Of a stretch of 64,000 nucleotides of DNA, positions 61,401 to 64,000 are shown in pieces (position 1 is the first letter of the stretch; each line of letters begins with the position of its first letter). This DNA is from Talpa occidentalis (Eukaryota > Chordata > Mammalia > Eulipotyphla > Talpidae). Under the pieces are notes generated by a model. It was not told where the DNA came from. It made no database searches and saw nothing but the letters and a program-made list of their open reading frames with translations. Where the stretch lies: positions 107,622,615 to 107,686,614 of the forward strand of contig NW_023603184.1 of NCBI RefSeq assembly GCF_014898055.3, given 5' to 3'. The translations under genes were made by a program, and so were the position numbers.

Positions 61401-64000
61401 CTTGTTGCATTTCACCCAACGTTGACCAGCTTTGTCACGTCGTTCCACAATATAATTGATGATTTCACTTCCACCATCAGAGTCAGGATGTCCCCAGCAG
61501 ACAACCATTGAATCTTTAGTAATAGTTGTAACTTCAGGGTTTTTGGGTGGATCAGGAGGTCCATAAGGATCTACTGCAAGCACAGGCTCTGATTCTAGTG
61601 GTTCTCCAACTCCATATTTGTTTACAGCCATGACACGGAATATGTACTCATTGCCTTTCAAAAGTTTGGTGACCTTTAGTTTTGTTATTGGGACTTCTAA
61701 GGCTACATTTGTCCATGCCAATCTGCTGGTCTCACGTTTCTGTACAATATAATGATCAATTTTGGCACCTCCATCATCTAGTGGAGGCAACCAAGATAAC
61801 ACACATTTTTCTGAAGTCACTTCAGATACAGCTAAAGGTCCTTCAGGTGGGCCTGGTCTATCAAGAACTTTGACATTGAAAATGTGTTTAGCAAAACCAC
61901 CAGGATTTGTTGCTGTGAGGATATAGGCACCTCCATCTCTTCTTGATGAATCCTTGTTTATCAGCATAGTAGAGAAATCTGCAATTTTTATTTCTAATTT
62001 TCCTGTGCCTTCAAGGTCCTTTCCATCTTTGGTCCATTCCATTGTTGGAGGTGGGCGACCTGAAACGTCAGCTTCCAGCTTGAATGCTTCACCTGCTTTT
62101 ACTATAACTGTGTCCTTAAATTTAACATCCACCATTATCCTTGGTGCCTCGATGTCATCCCTACAGGTGATAGCATCTGATGGCTCAGAGGGTGGACTAA
62201 CAGCACCTGCAGCATTTTTAGCAATCACACGGAATTCATAGGCGGCATCTTCTGTTAGGCCACTGACTGTAAATTCATTCTCCAGAATGTTGCTAAAGTT
62301 GGCCTTCAGCCACCGGCCATTTGGAAGGTCTCTCTTTTCAACTATATAACTGGTAATTTTGAAGCCGCCAGTATATTCAGGCTTGGCCCATTTAAGTGCC
62401 ACTGTGTGTCTAGTAATATTTAGAGGGATTGGTTTCCCAGGTGGGTCAATGGGATCTAAAGCAAACATAGGTTCAGATGGCTTGCTTGGCTTGCTCTTGC
62501 CTGCTATGTTTTCTGCAATCACTCGGAATTCATAAGCAATGCCATCTGTAAGTCCAGTTGATTTGAAAATGTTGCCTGGTACTAATGCTTTGCTCACAGT
62601 CTGCCAGAGAATACCATTTCGTTCTTTTCTTTCAATGTGGTATCCTAAAATGGGGCTTCCACCATCAGAAAGAGGCTCATTCCAGCTAATTGTCATTGAG
62701 TCCTTGGTAACTGCTGTTACTTGAGGAGTGCCAGGAGGCCCAGGAACCTTAAATGGATAGTTGGCAACTACAGATGCTGATGTGATGCCTGGCCCGACTC
62801 CGTATCTGTTTTGAGCTTTTACCCGGAACTGATATTCCACTCCGGTAGTGAGGCGAGTGGCTTTATATGTAGTACGAATAACAGTGCTTGCTAGCTCCAC
62901 CCAGGTAGTGCTGTCAGTCTGTCGCATTTCTACTACATAGTTGCTTATGGGTACACCGCCATCATTTTCAGGTGGGTCCCAAGAGAAAGTTACAAAATCA
63001 GATGAAATTTCATCAAATTTGATTGGTCCGGTAGGTGGCCCTGGGATATCATGAACTTGAATGGTGATGATATCACCAACCTCTCCCACAGTGTTCCTTG
63101 CTGTTAATGGATAGGGCCCGCTATCACTTCTCACACACTCATTGATATTTAAGATGGTTGAAGTTGCTGTATTTTCATAATTAACTCTCTGTGTCTGTTT
63201 AAGAACTTGGTCTCCTTTTTTCCATGTAACTGTGGGCTTTGGTCGACCAAGCACTGGAATTTCAACTTTAATATTATCACCGGCTCTGGCAATGACTAAT
63301 TTCTGATAAATGCCACGGAGATCCAATTCTGGAAGCATCGTCTGCTCCTTGACAATTACAGGCCTGCTTTCTCTAGGGGCACTTCTTCCTGCACTGTTCA
63401 CTGCCATTACTTGGAAAGTGTATTCCTCCCCTTCGGTTAGATTCTTCACAACACATTCTAACCCTTTCACAGTTGTGATGTGGGTCCACTGGTCAGAGCC
63501 TTTTCTTTGGGCTTCAATCACATAGCCGGTGATCTTACTACCACCGTCGTGTTTTGGTTTGGGCCAGGCCAAGCTGACTGTGCTCTTAGTTATGTCCATA
63601 ATGTTAAGGCTATCTGGTGGTGATGGTGCTTCAGAGGCTCTGACAGGTTCTTTTGTTTCTGTTGGTTCACCGATTCCATATTCATTTTCTGCCATCACTC
63701 TAAAGAAGTATTCACATCCTTCAGTCAAGCCGGTAACTTTATATGTGCATTTATGGCACTTAGTAGTGGCTGTGGTATAAGATTTCCGTGTTGCTTCTCG
63801 TTTCTCCACAATATAGTTCGTGATCCGTGAGCCCCCATCTATCAGAGGGAGGTCCCAGTGCAGGGTGACACTGTCCTTTGTGATGTCAGTAGGCCTCAAG
63901 TTAAGGACGGGTCCTGGTGTATCCAAGACTCTGACGTTAACAAAACCACTTTTCTTCCCAGCGGGGTTTTCAATGGTCATCACAAATTTACCAGTGTCAT
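15521..64000 (-). CDS. TTN: Titin, 3' part of coding sequence (exons 326-363), partial
   Basis: Titin spans half a sarcomere. This part lies along the thick filament and in the M-band, where it acts as a length template for myosin packing and a mechanosignalling hub. Thirty-eight exons are visible, all with GT-AG junctions and a continuous frame. The first is cut by the window edge, so the coding sequence is 5'-partial. Domain order is Ig/Fn3 11-domain super-repeats, the terminal A-band domains, the kinase, M1-M10 with unique insertions, and stop TAA at 15521-15523. Exons 327-357 are all phase 1-1 and divisible by three. The protein is near-identical to remembered human titin, and I see no disabling change. 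Exon numbers follow the human scheme, counted back from the terminal exon. In mammals a plus-strand antisense RNA (TTN-AS1) overlaps this region but cannot be verified here. Confidence 0.98.
15954..16256 (-). CDS. TTN: TTN exon 362 (Mex5): Ser/Met-rich insertion is7
   Basis: The exon has 303 bp and 101 codons, and starts LVEEPSREVV after a split Pro codon. It is rich in Ser and Met (SSSSFMGKSS, SMSSMQESF), with no Ig fold. In mammals this exon (is7) is alternatively spliced and binds calpain-3. Its length divisible by three and its 1-1 phase allow clean skipping. The upstream intron holds a CA/GA dinucleotide tract about 90 bp from the acceptor. Confidence 0.95.
16257..16841 (-). other. TTN intron 361 with CA/GA microsatellite
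   Basis: 585-bp intron separating Mex4 from the alternative exon Mex5. Apart from the dinucleotide tract it shows no repeat family. Confidence 0.85.
16346..16395. repeat. (CA)n(GA)n compound dinucleotide repeat
   Basis: A short run of CA units followed by about 18 GA units, on the plus strand. In the titin transcript this is a (TC)n(TG)n pyrimidine-rich tract just upstream of the Mex5 branch-point region. Confidence 0.95.
16842..16995 (-). CDS. TTN: TTN exon 361 (Mex4): second half of Ig M9
   Basis: The exon has 154 bp and starts in phase 0 with ISVSSN, continues SRSRNVYSLEIR, SDSGKYTVKAKN and ends SLTVL plus one base. It completes M9, begun in Mex3, so this Ig fold is split by an intron. 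Confidence 0.95.
17092..17783 (-). CDS. TTN: TTN exon 360 (Mex3): insertion is6, Ig M8, first half of M9
   Basis: The exon has 692 bp. The N-terminal ~90 residues are a charged, Ser/Thr/Glu-rich linker (is6), starting AVKDTETQK. M8 follows (STQMNITDGQ ... KWVLNGVEL ... GIITCIG), then the start of M9 (SQPRSQNVNEGQ ... IEWFKNNLP). The acceptor is a tandem TAG-CAG, so the first Ala codon may be optional. In humans this exon is a site of recessive titinopathy variants. Confidence 0.95.
17784..18572 (-). other. TTN intron 359 with truncated SINE and 30-bp duplication
   Basis: 789-bp intron. It holds the truncated SINE at 18101-18227 and, close to the Mex2 donor, a 30-bp tandem duplication of ATGTTCTCTTAATG... 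at about 18486-18545. Nothing else is recognised. Confidence 0.85.
18101..18227 (+). mobile_element. tRNA-derived SINE copy 13, 5'-truncated
   Basis: Only the 3' half of the element is present, from CAGCAGTGTATTTCAG to AAATAAATAAATCTTAAAAA. It is flanked by the perfect 11-bp duplication GTGAAGGTTTA (18090-18100 and 18228-18238). It therefore arose by incomplete reverse transcription and not later deletion. It lies antisense in a titin intron. Confidence 0.92.
18573..18729 (-). CDS. TTN: TTN exon 359 (Mex2): second half of Ig M7
   Basis: The exon has 157 bp. It starts in phase 0 with AITQGGKYKL, continues FLLEIHKT, SDSGLYTCTV and NSAGSVSS, and ends LTIK plus one base. It completes M7, whose first half lies at the end of Mex1. 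Confidence 0.95.
18854..24663 (-). CDS. TTN: TTN exon 358 (Mex1): A169, A170, titin kinase, M1-M6, start of M7
   Basis: A single 5.81-kb exon. Approximate spans are: Ig A169 24663-24368; Fn3 A170 24367-24077; kinase 23974-23210 with its regulatory tail to about 23110; Igs M1 23014-22745, M2 22660-22376, M3 22345-22064; insertion is2 22063-20609 (charged, many Arg/Glu/Ser-Pro motifs); M4 20608-20336; is3; M5 20047-19766; is4 with four KSP motifs 19765-19574; M6 19573-19292; is5 with a six-fold 13-residue repeat; first half of M7 from about 18982. A168-A170 is the known binding site of MURF ubiquitin ligases, M4 that of myomesin and is2 that of FHL2. Starts in phase 1 (VPAKIHLPKTLEG) and ends TWTKDGK. 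Confidence 0.97.
19007..19240 (-). repeat. Six-fold 39-bp coding minisatellite (is5, between M6 and M7)
   Basis: Six head-to-tail 39-bp units run through 19007-19045, 19046-19084, 19085-19123, 19124-19162, 19163-19201 and 19202-19240. Each encodes 13 residues of the form SDQKTAESTEIKK. Unit variants are STQ at the N-terminal copy, SDH/SAE in the fourth and EVKK in the last. The unit length keeps the frame. Human titin, as I remember it, has only one such unit here, so this is a lineage-specific expansion. Confidence 0.95.
19574..19765 (-). other. KSP-motif insertion is4
   Basis: Linker between M5 and M6 with IKSPEP, VKSPEA, VKSPKR and VKSPEP in close succession, followed by VISPPKVTSPTETK. 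In human titin the KSP serines are phosphorylated in developing muscle by proline-directed kinases. Four KSP motifs remain here. Confidence 0.9.
23210..23974 (-). other. Titin kinase domain
   Basis: About 255 residues. Motifs are the P-loop LGRGQFGIV, ATP-site lysine in YMAKFVKV, catalytic loop HFDIRPEN (HFD for the usual HRD, as in all titin kinases), and metal-site EFG in place of DFG. The final helix ends HPWLKQKIE. The P+1 loop reads TAPEYCAPEI. Aligning from D127 of the catalytic loop, the Cys sits at position 170, which is the autoinhibitory Tyr in human titin kinase. The codon is TGT at 23483-23485. The domain is considered a pseudokinase-like mechanosensor that recruits NBR1/p62 and MURF2. 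Confidence 0.95.
24664..24795 (-). other. TTN intron 357
   Basis: 132-bp intron between A168 (exon 357) and A169 (Mex1). It has a standard GTAAGA donor and TACAG acceptor. Confidence 0.9.
24796..25389 (-). CDS. TTN: TTN exon 357: Fn3 plus Ig A168
   Basis: The exon has 594 bp and phase 1-1. An Fn3 domain (KPSVPGKPTITALTKDSCVV ... WKPPASDGG) is followed by Ig A168 (APHFKEELRNLNVRYQSNAT ... VKWYRQGKE ... TASLEVE). A168 is the first domain of the A168-A170 MURF-binding tandem. Confidence 0.96.
25565..25842 (+). mobile_element. tRNA-derived SINE copy 14
   Basis: The least diverged full-length copy in the window. The head reads GGGCCTCCCCTGTGGCGCAG with B-box-like GGGTTTGATCCCGG. The flanks are ACAAAAACTTCCT (25552-25564) and ACAAACTTCCT (25843-25853). 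Confidence 0.93.
25981..26127 (+). mobile_element. tRNA-derived SINE copy 15, 5'-truncated
   Basis: Starts within the central block (CTGCTGCCCGCTGCTCCCC) and ends AATCAATCAATCTTCTAAAAAAA. The flanks AGAACTTTATGTTAAG (25965-25980) and AGAGCTTTATAGTTAAG (26128-26144) are a slightly diverged target-site duplication. Confidence 0.9.
26198..26503 (-). CDS. TTN: TTN exon 356: Fn3 domain
   Basis: The exon has 306 bp and phase 1-1. One Fn3 starts DKPDKPTGPIVIEALLKNSV, with WKPPEDDGG, CRIVNLTENAGYYFRVSAQN and the end IIKSPF. It is in the stretch just N-terminal to A168. Confidence 0.96.
26603..27178 (-). CDS. TTN: TTN exon 355: two consecutive Ig domains
   Basis: The exon has 576 bp and phase 1-1. 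It starts AGEAPGVRKEMQDVTTKLGE. The first Ig has CQIVGRPLPDIKWYRFGKEL and YTCIATNEVGE. The second has GSTLRIHVMYIGRPVPAITW and GKYKVQLSN. An Ig-Ig pair here breaks the regular super-repeat order, as in other titins near the end of the A-band. Confidence 0.96.
27179..27828 (-). other. TTN intron 354
   Basis: 650-bp intron of unique, AT-rich sequence. No transposon or RNA gene was recognised. Confidence 0.8.
27829..28128 (-). CDS. TTN: TTN exon 354: Fn3 domain
   Basis: The exon has 300 bp. It starts DKPSQPGELEILSISKDSIT, has WEKPECDGGKEILGYWVEYR and EYEFRVFAENETGLSRPRR, and ends TKLT before GT. Confidence 0.96.
28229..28534 (-). CDS. TTN: TTN exon 353: Fn3 domain
   Basis: The exon has 306 bp. 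It begins with the DPPEPPSNPPEV linker; the split first codon is filled in by AAC/Asn from exon 352. It contains WSRPKDDGGSRVTGYYIERK and YQFRIIAQNDVGLSE, and ends CKDPF. Confidence 0.96.
28651..29235 (-). CDS. TTN: TTN exon 352: Ig plus Fn3
   Basis: The exon has 585 bp. The Ig starts EYPDYELDERYQEGISVRQG with CKWTKDGQD and SGTYDLVLENKCGKK. The Fn3 follows from SPNTPEGPLEYDDIQ, with WRPPADDGGADILGYILERR and FRVSAENQFGISKPLK. The exon ends KTPL. Confidence 0.96.
29350..29652 (-). CDS. TTN: TTN exon 351: Fn3 domain
   Basis: The exon has 303 bp. It starts APPGKPQNPRVTDTTRTSVS, has WSVPEDEGGSKVTGYLIEMQ and FRVLACNAGGPGEPAEVPG, and ends VTEML. Confidence 0.96.
29653..30193 (-). other. TTN intron 350
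   Basis: 541-bp AT-rich intron with no recognised repeat or RNA gene. Confidence 0.8.
30194..30496 (-). CDS. TTN: TTN exon 350: Fn3 domain
   Basis: The exon has 303 bp. It starts IPGPPETLQVFDVSRDGMTL, has WYPPEEDGGSQVTGYIVERK and EYEHRVTAINARGTGKPSR, and ends AMDPI. Confidence 0.96.
30497..30953 (-). other. TTN intron 349
   Basis: 457-bp intron with no recognised repeat. Confidence 0.8.
30954..31253 (-). CDS. TTN: TTN exon 349: Fn3 domain
   Basis: The exon has 300 bp. It starts DKPGPPTGPIKFDEIDATSV, has WEPPELDGGAPLSGYVVEQR and FRVAATNRFGIGSYLQSE, and ends ECRSSI. Confidence 0.96.
31343..31630 (-). CDS. TTN: TTN exon 348: Ig domain
   Basis: The exon has 288 bp. It starts VLPTIDLSTMPQKTIHVPAG, has IAGRPPPAASWFFAG and TGEYTLELKNVTG, and ends IILG/D at the split codon. 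It starts the terminal A-band run that follows the last complete 11-domain super-repeat. Confidence 0.96.
31746..32339 (-). CDS. TTN: TTN exon 347: two Fn3 domains
   Basis: The exon has 594 bp. The first Fn3 is DTPGPCPSVKVKEVSRDSVT ... WEIPTIDGGAPVNNYIIEKR. The second is VPLVPTKLEVVDVTKSTVTL ... WEKPLYDGGSRLTGYVLEA. The exon ends TVQDLR. These close the last complete 11-domain super-repeat. Confidence 0.96.
32516..32797 (-). CDS. TTN: TTN exon 346: Ig domain
   Basis: The exon has 282 bp, with EIPDLELADDLKKTVTLRAG, VSGRPPPVITWSKKGID, DAGKYTIEAENQSGKK and the end VKVY. An 81-bp stop-free intron separates it from exon 345. Confidence 0.96.
32798..32878 (-). other. TTN intron 345: 81-bp in-frame, stop-free mini-intron
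   Basis: Between GACTAG|GTATT and TTCCAG|AAATACC. It is 27 codons long and contains no stop in the titin frame, so its retention would insert 27 residues (starting GIYNISFWV) without breaking the protein. Confidence 0.9.
32879..33184 (-). CDS. TTN: TTN exon 345: Fn3 domain
   Basis: The exon has 306 bp. It starts TPGPPSAPRVVDTTKRSIS, has WTKPMYDGGADIIGYVLEMQ and FRVAAVNMKGMSDYSE, and ends EPMERL. Confidence 0.96.
33185..34356 (-). other. TTN intron 344 with a SINE
   Basis: 1172-bp intron, the largest in this region. It has an ATC-rich tract near 33357-33393, a full-length SINE at 33541-33823 and an imperfect 20-bp tandem repeat of CTGAATAGTTATTTTTAATA type at 33844-33872. Confidence 0.85.
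33541..33823 (-). mobile_element. tRNA-derived SINE copy 16
   Basis: Full-length copy in the titin sense orientation. The flanks CACCTCTACATT (33529-33540) and CACCTCTATATT (33824-33835) form a target-site duplication with one mismatch. Confidence 0.92.
34357..34662 (-). CDS. TTN: TTN exon 344: Fn3 domain
   Basis: The exon has 306 bp. It starts AIPSQPGIPEEVGAGKEHI, has WTEPESDGGNEISNYLVDKR and FRVTAVNAAGNSEPSEA, and ends CKEPS plus one base. Confidence 0.96.
34795..35091 (-). CDS. TTN: TTN exon 343: Fn3 domain
   Basis: The exon has 297 bp. It starts DSPGPCGKLTVSRVTEEKCT, has WSLPQEDGGAEITHYIVERR and FRVRAVNKYGPGVPIES, and ends ARNSF. Confidence 0.96.
35185..35475 (-). CDS. TTN: TTN exon 342: Ig domain
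   Basis: The exon has 291 bp. It starts APPKAELDARLQGELVTIRA, has VSGKPEPKIIWTKGDKELD and SGKYTLTVKNASGTK, and ends MVKVL. Confidence 0.96.
35565..35870 (-). CDS. TTN: TTN exon 341: Fn3 domain
   Basis: The exon has 306 bp. It starts APGRPEVTDVTRATVSLIW, has GGSKIVGYIIERKPVSEVGD and FRVLAKNAAGVISKGSES, and ends CRDEY. Confidence 0.96.
35919..35960. repeat. AT-rich trinucleotide tract (TAA/TGA) in intron 340
   Basis: ATAATAATAAATAATAATAA followed by TGATGATGATGATGATGATG, lying between exons 340 and 341. Confidence 0.9.
35993..36295 (-). CDS. TTN: TTN exon 340: Fn3 domain
   Basis: The exon has 303 bp. It starts VPPSAPTRPQVYYVSANAMS, has WEEPYHDGGSKIIGYWVEKK and FRTYALNAAGVSKASEAS, and ends AQNPV. 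Confidence 0.96.
36397..38463 (-). CDS. TTN: TTN exon 339: seven domains Fn3-Fn3-Ig-Fn3-Fn3-Ig-Fn3
   Basis: The exon has 2067 bp and 689 codons. Domains in order: Fn3 TPDAPGIPEPSNVTG; Fn3 NPPSAPSVVKVTDTSKTTV; Ig APELDIDANFKQTHIVRAG; Fn3 SPGPPGPITFKDVTRGSVTL; Fn3 QPAPPRRLDIVDTSKSSAVL; Ig EPTADLTGITNQLITCKAG; Fn3 RPGPVTGPIEVSSVSVES. It ends AEHPF. The exon bridges two super-repeats. Confidence 0.97.
38464..38565 (-). other. TTN intron 338: 102-bp in-frame, stop-free mini-intron
   Basis: 34 codons long, without a stop in the titin frame, so the two neighbouring exons read as one open frame. Donor TACA|GTAAGT, acceptor TTTACAG|CTACTCC. Retention would insert about 34 residues, including a hydrophobic stretch. 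Confidence 0.9.
38566..38865 (-). CDS. TTN: TTN exon 338: Fn3 domain
   Basis: The exon has 300 bp. It starts DTPGIPVGPIRFTNITGEKM, has WWEPPLNDGCAPITHYVIEK and FRVSAVNKFGVGRPLES, and ends VAQIQY. Confidence 0.96.
38987..39262 (+). mobile_element. tRNA-derived SINE copy 17, inserted at the exon 337 splice donor
   Basis: Full-length antisense copy. The perfect 13-bp target-site duplication TAAAAGTACCTTG lies at 38974-38986 and 39263-39275. The right copy straddles the boundary of exon 337 and contains its donor. The left copy is an identical potential donor 289 bp further into the intron. Confidence 0.95.
39272..39559 (-). CDS. TTN: TTN exon 337: Ig domain
   Basis: The exon has 288 bp. It starts VPPTVEFGPEYFDGLIIKSG, has LVQGRPVPRVTWFRDGVEIE and GVYTVEAKNISGTTK, and ends VKVQ. 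Its donor CAAG|GTACTTTTA was duplicated by a SINE insertion; only the exon-proximal copy keeps the titin frame. Confidence 0.96.
39560..40257 (-). other. TTN intron 336
   Basis: 698-bp intron. A short MIR/L2-like end (GTTCCCATTTTACAGATCAG near 40168) may mark an old repeat at about 40120-40190. The rest is unassigned. Confidence 0.6.
40258..40551 (-). CDS. TTN: TTN exon 336: Fn3 domain
   Basis: The exon has 294 bp. It starts DPPGTPDYIDVTRETITLKW, has NAPLRDGGSKIVAYSIESRQ and FRIIARNAVGTISPPSQS, and ends TRDEN. Confidence 0.96.
40552..40918 (-). other. TTN intron 335
   Basis: 367-bp intron containing a short retrocopy of U2 snRNA (listed separately). The rest is AT-rich with nothing recognised. 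Confidence 0.8.
40776..40809 (-). pseudogene. U2 snRNA mini-retropseudogene (5' ~30 nt only)
   Basis: Read on minus the 34-bp insert contains TAGGCCTTTTGGCTAAGATG, matching the 5' end of U2 snRNA (ATCGCTTCTCGGCC then TTTTGGCTAAGATC) with decay at CpG sites. It is flanked by the perfect 14-bp duplication TAGTGACAAGAATA (40762-40775 and 40810-40823). The rest of U2 is missing, so it is a 3'-truncated retrocopy without function. Confidence 0.75.
40919..42685 (-). CDS. TTN: TTN exon 335: six domains Ig-Fn3-Fn3-Ig-Fn3-Fn3
   Basis: The exon has 1767 bp and 589 codons. Domains in order: Ig EEPEIDLDVALRTSVIAKAG; Fn3 TPAACQKLQVKHVSQGTVTL; Fn3 VPAPIRDLSMKDSTKTSVTL; Ig TPEVDLSEIPGAQVFVRIG; Fn3 PPSKPKGPIRFDEIKADSV; Fn3 IPGPPGKPVIYNVTSDGMSL. 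It ends AVSPV. The exon spans the join between two super-repeats. Confidence 0.97.
42786..43091 (-). CDS. TTN: TTN exon 334: Fn3 domain
   Basis: The exon has 306 bp. It starts DPPGPPAKIRIADSTKSSIT, has WSKPVYDGGSAVTGYVVEMR and FQVSAVNCAGQGEPIAM, and ends AKDIL. Confidence 0.96.
43136..43404 (+). mobile_element. tRNA-derived SINE copy 18
   Basis: Full-length antisense copy in intron 333 between exons 333 and 334. The perfect 14-bp duplication CATGTACAATCTAG is at 43122-43135 and 43405-43418. The insertion point is only about 30 bp from the acceptor of exon 334. Confidence 0.95.
43466..43768 (-). CDS. TTN: TTN exon 333: Fn3 domain
   Basis: The exon has 303 bp. It starts VTPGPPSIPEVTKMTKNSMT, has WNRPVADGGNEISGYFLEKR and YRVCAVNAAGQGPFSEPS, and ends AADPV. 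Confidence 0.96.
44018..44317 (-). CDS. TTN: TTN exon 332: Fn3 domain
   Basis: The exon has 300 bp. It starts DKPGPPGGPIEFKTVTAEKI, has WRPPADDGGAKITHYIVEKR and FRVRAVNKYGIGDPLES, and ends AKNAF. Confidence 0.96.
44430..44717 (-). CDS. TTN: TTN exon 331: Ig domain
   Basis: The exon has 288 bp. It starts GGPVIDLPLEYTEVVKYRAG, has ISGKPAPTIEWYKDDKELQ and SGNYELKLRNAMGSAS, and ends VQIL. Confidence 0.96.
45012..45308 (-). CDS. TTN: TTN exon 330: Fn3 domain
   Basis: The exon has 297 bp. It starts EPPRNVRVTDISKNSVSLSW, has GGSKITGYVVERRDLPDGRW and FRVFARNAVGSISNPSEV, and ends CIDSY. Confidence 0.96.
45417..45719 (-). CDS. TTN: TTN exon 329: Fn3 domain
   Basis: The exon has 303 bp. It starts IPGPPSTPWVTNVTRESITV, has HEPVSNGGSAVIGYHLEMKD and FRVYAENAAGVGKPSHPS, and ends IDAC. 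Confidence 0.96.
45812..46399 (-). CDS. TTN: TTN exon 328: Ig plus Fn3
   Basis: The exon has 588 bp. The Ig is EPPEIDMKNFPSHTVYVRAG with ISGKPLPKVTLSRDGVPLK; the usual core Trp is replaced by Leu in KVTLSRDG, as in human by memory. The Fn3 is RPGPPTGPVVISDVTEASVT. The exon ends VKLPY. This exon starts a new 11-domain super-repeat after the giant exon. Confidence 0.96.
46499..46795 (-). CDS. TTN: TTN exon 327: Fn3 domain
   Basis: The exon has 297 bp. It starts EKPSPPEKLGVTSVSKDSVS, has WLKPEHDGGSRIVHYIVEAL and FRVFAENQAGRSDPRELL, and ends KEQL. It completes the last super-repeat begun in exon 326. Confidence 0.96.
46796..47401 (-). other. TTN intron 326
   Basis: 606-bp, very AT-rich intron between the giant exon and exon 327. 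No repeat or RNA gene was recognised. Confidence 0.8.
47402..63340 (-). repeat. Five tandem 11-domain super-repeats (~3.25 kb period)
   Basis: Equivalent Ig domains recur at a constant spacing. The first Ig of each unit (LRGIYQKLVIARAG, FKLLFNTFTVLAG, VRPDFNSYSVQVG, FKLPFNTYSIQAG, IELPFSTFNVKAG) lies near 63320, 60080, 56830, 53590 and 50340. The second (DVKFKD or DPKYKD type) lies near 62150, 58890, 55650, 52400 and 49150. Units are diverged at DNA level but almost invariant in length, consistent with a structural ruler. Confidence 0.93.
47402..64000 (-). CDS. TTN: TTN exon 326 (giant A-band exon), 5'-partial
   Basis: At least 16.6 kb of uninterrupted titin frame continuing beyond the window; the human equivalent is about 17.1 kb. 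It encodes the end of one Ig and then about 56 complete domains in the order Fn3-Fn3-[Ig-Fn3x3-Ig-Fn3x3-Ig-Fn3-Fn3] repeated five times, with the last Fn3 in exon 327. These C-zone super-repeats match the 43-nm thick-filament repeat and bind myosin and myosin-binding protein C. Fn3 domains carry the usual YGVGEP/YEFRV signatures. The last domain ends AETKDGVKIT before GTATGT. Confidence 0.97.

Noticed and set aside
14485..64000. TTN-AS1 antisense long non-coding RNA
   Set aside because: Known in human at this locus, but its exons are not conserved enough to identify from sequence alone and no transcript data are available.

Overview
This is a piece of a mammalian nuclear genome. It carries the 3' half of the A-band part, the whole M-band part and the 3' end of the giant muscle gene TTN (titin) on the minus strand, followed by about 14.5 kb of repeat-rich DNA downstream of the gene. 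The identification rests on long uninterrupted reading frames of alternating immunoglobulin (Ig) and fibronectin-III (Fn3) domains, a single titin-type kinase domain, the KSP-motif insertion, and a C-terminus ending in the M10 Ig domain. I resolved 38 coding exons with GT-AG junctions. Counting back from the last exon, they match the human numbering exactly: exon 326 (the giant exon, cut by the window edge) through exon 363 (Mex6). No frameshift or premature stop was seen, so the gene looks functional.

Layout from right to left, which is the direction of transcription. 64000-47402 is one giant exon holding five consecutive 11-domain super-repeats with a very regular DNA period of about 3.25 kb. 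46795-31746 holds 21 exons that finish that super-repeat run and add three more 11-domain units, the distal thick-filament C-zone. 31630-24796 holds ten exons of the terminal A-band region, ending with Ig A168. 24663-18854 is Mex1: Ig A169, Fn3 A170, the titin kinase, Igs M1-M6 with their unique insertions, and the first half of M7. 18729-14485 holds Mex2-Mex6 and the 3' UTR, with an AATAAA signal at 14506-14511 (minus strand). The protein product is a thick-filament ruler and M-band anchor. Its kinase region (with A168-A170) and M-band insertions are signalling platforms.

14484-1 contains no gene I can support. It is a stack of transposable elements: a tRNA-derived SINE with an AATAAA plus TCTTT tail (18 copies in the window), three related solo LTRs, at least three other LTR-like elements, old MER5, L2, MIR and MLT1-like relics, and a TTTC microsatellite of almost 180 bp. 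Several insertions are nested inside each other, with target-site duplications that can still be read.

The SINE family does not match any I can name with certainty. Its head resembles tRNA-Glu. I cannot place the species beyond placental mammal. No new multi-gene system is present. The most notable observations are: a cysteine replacing the autoinhibitory tyrosine of titin kinase; a six-fold 39-bp coding repeat between M6 and M7; a SINE whose target-site duplication copied a splice donor; a tiny U2 snRNA retrocopy in an intron; and an LTR family carrying a tRNA-Glu-like module.
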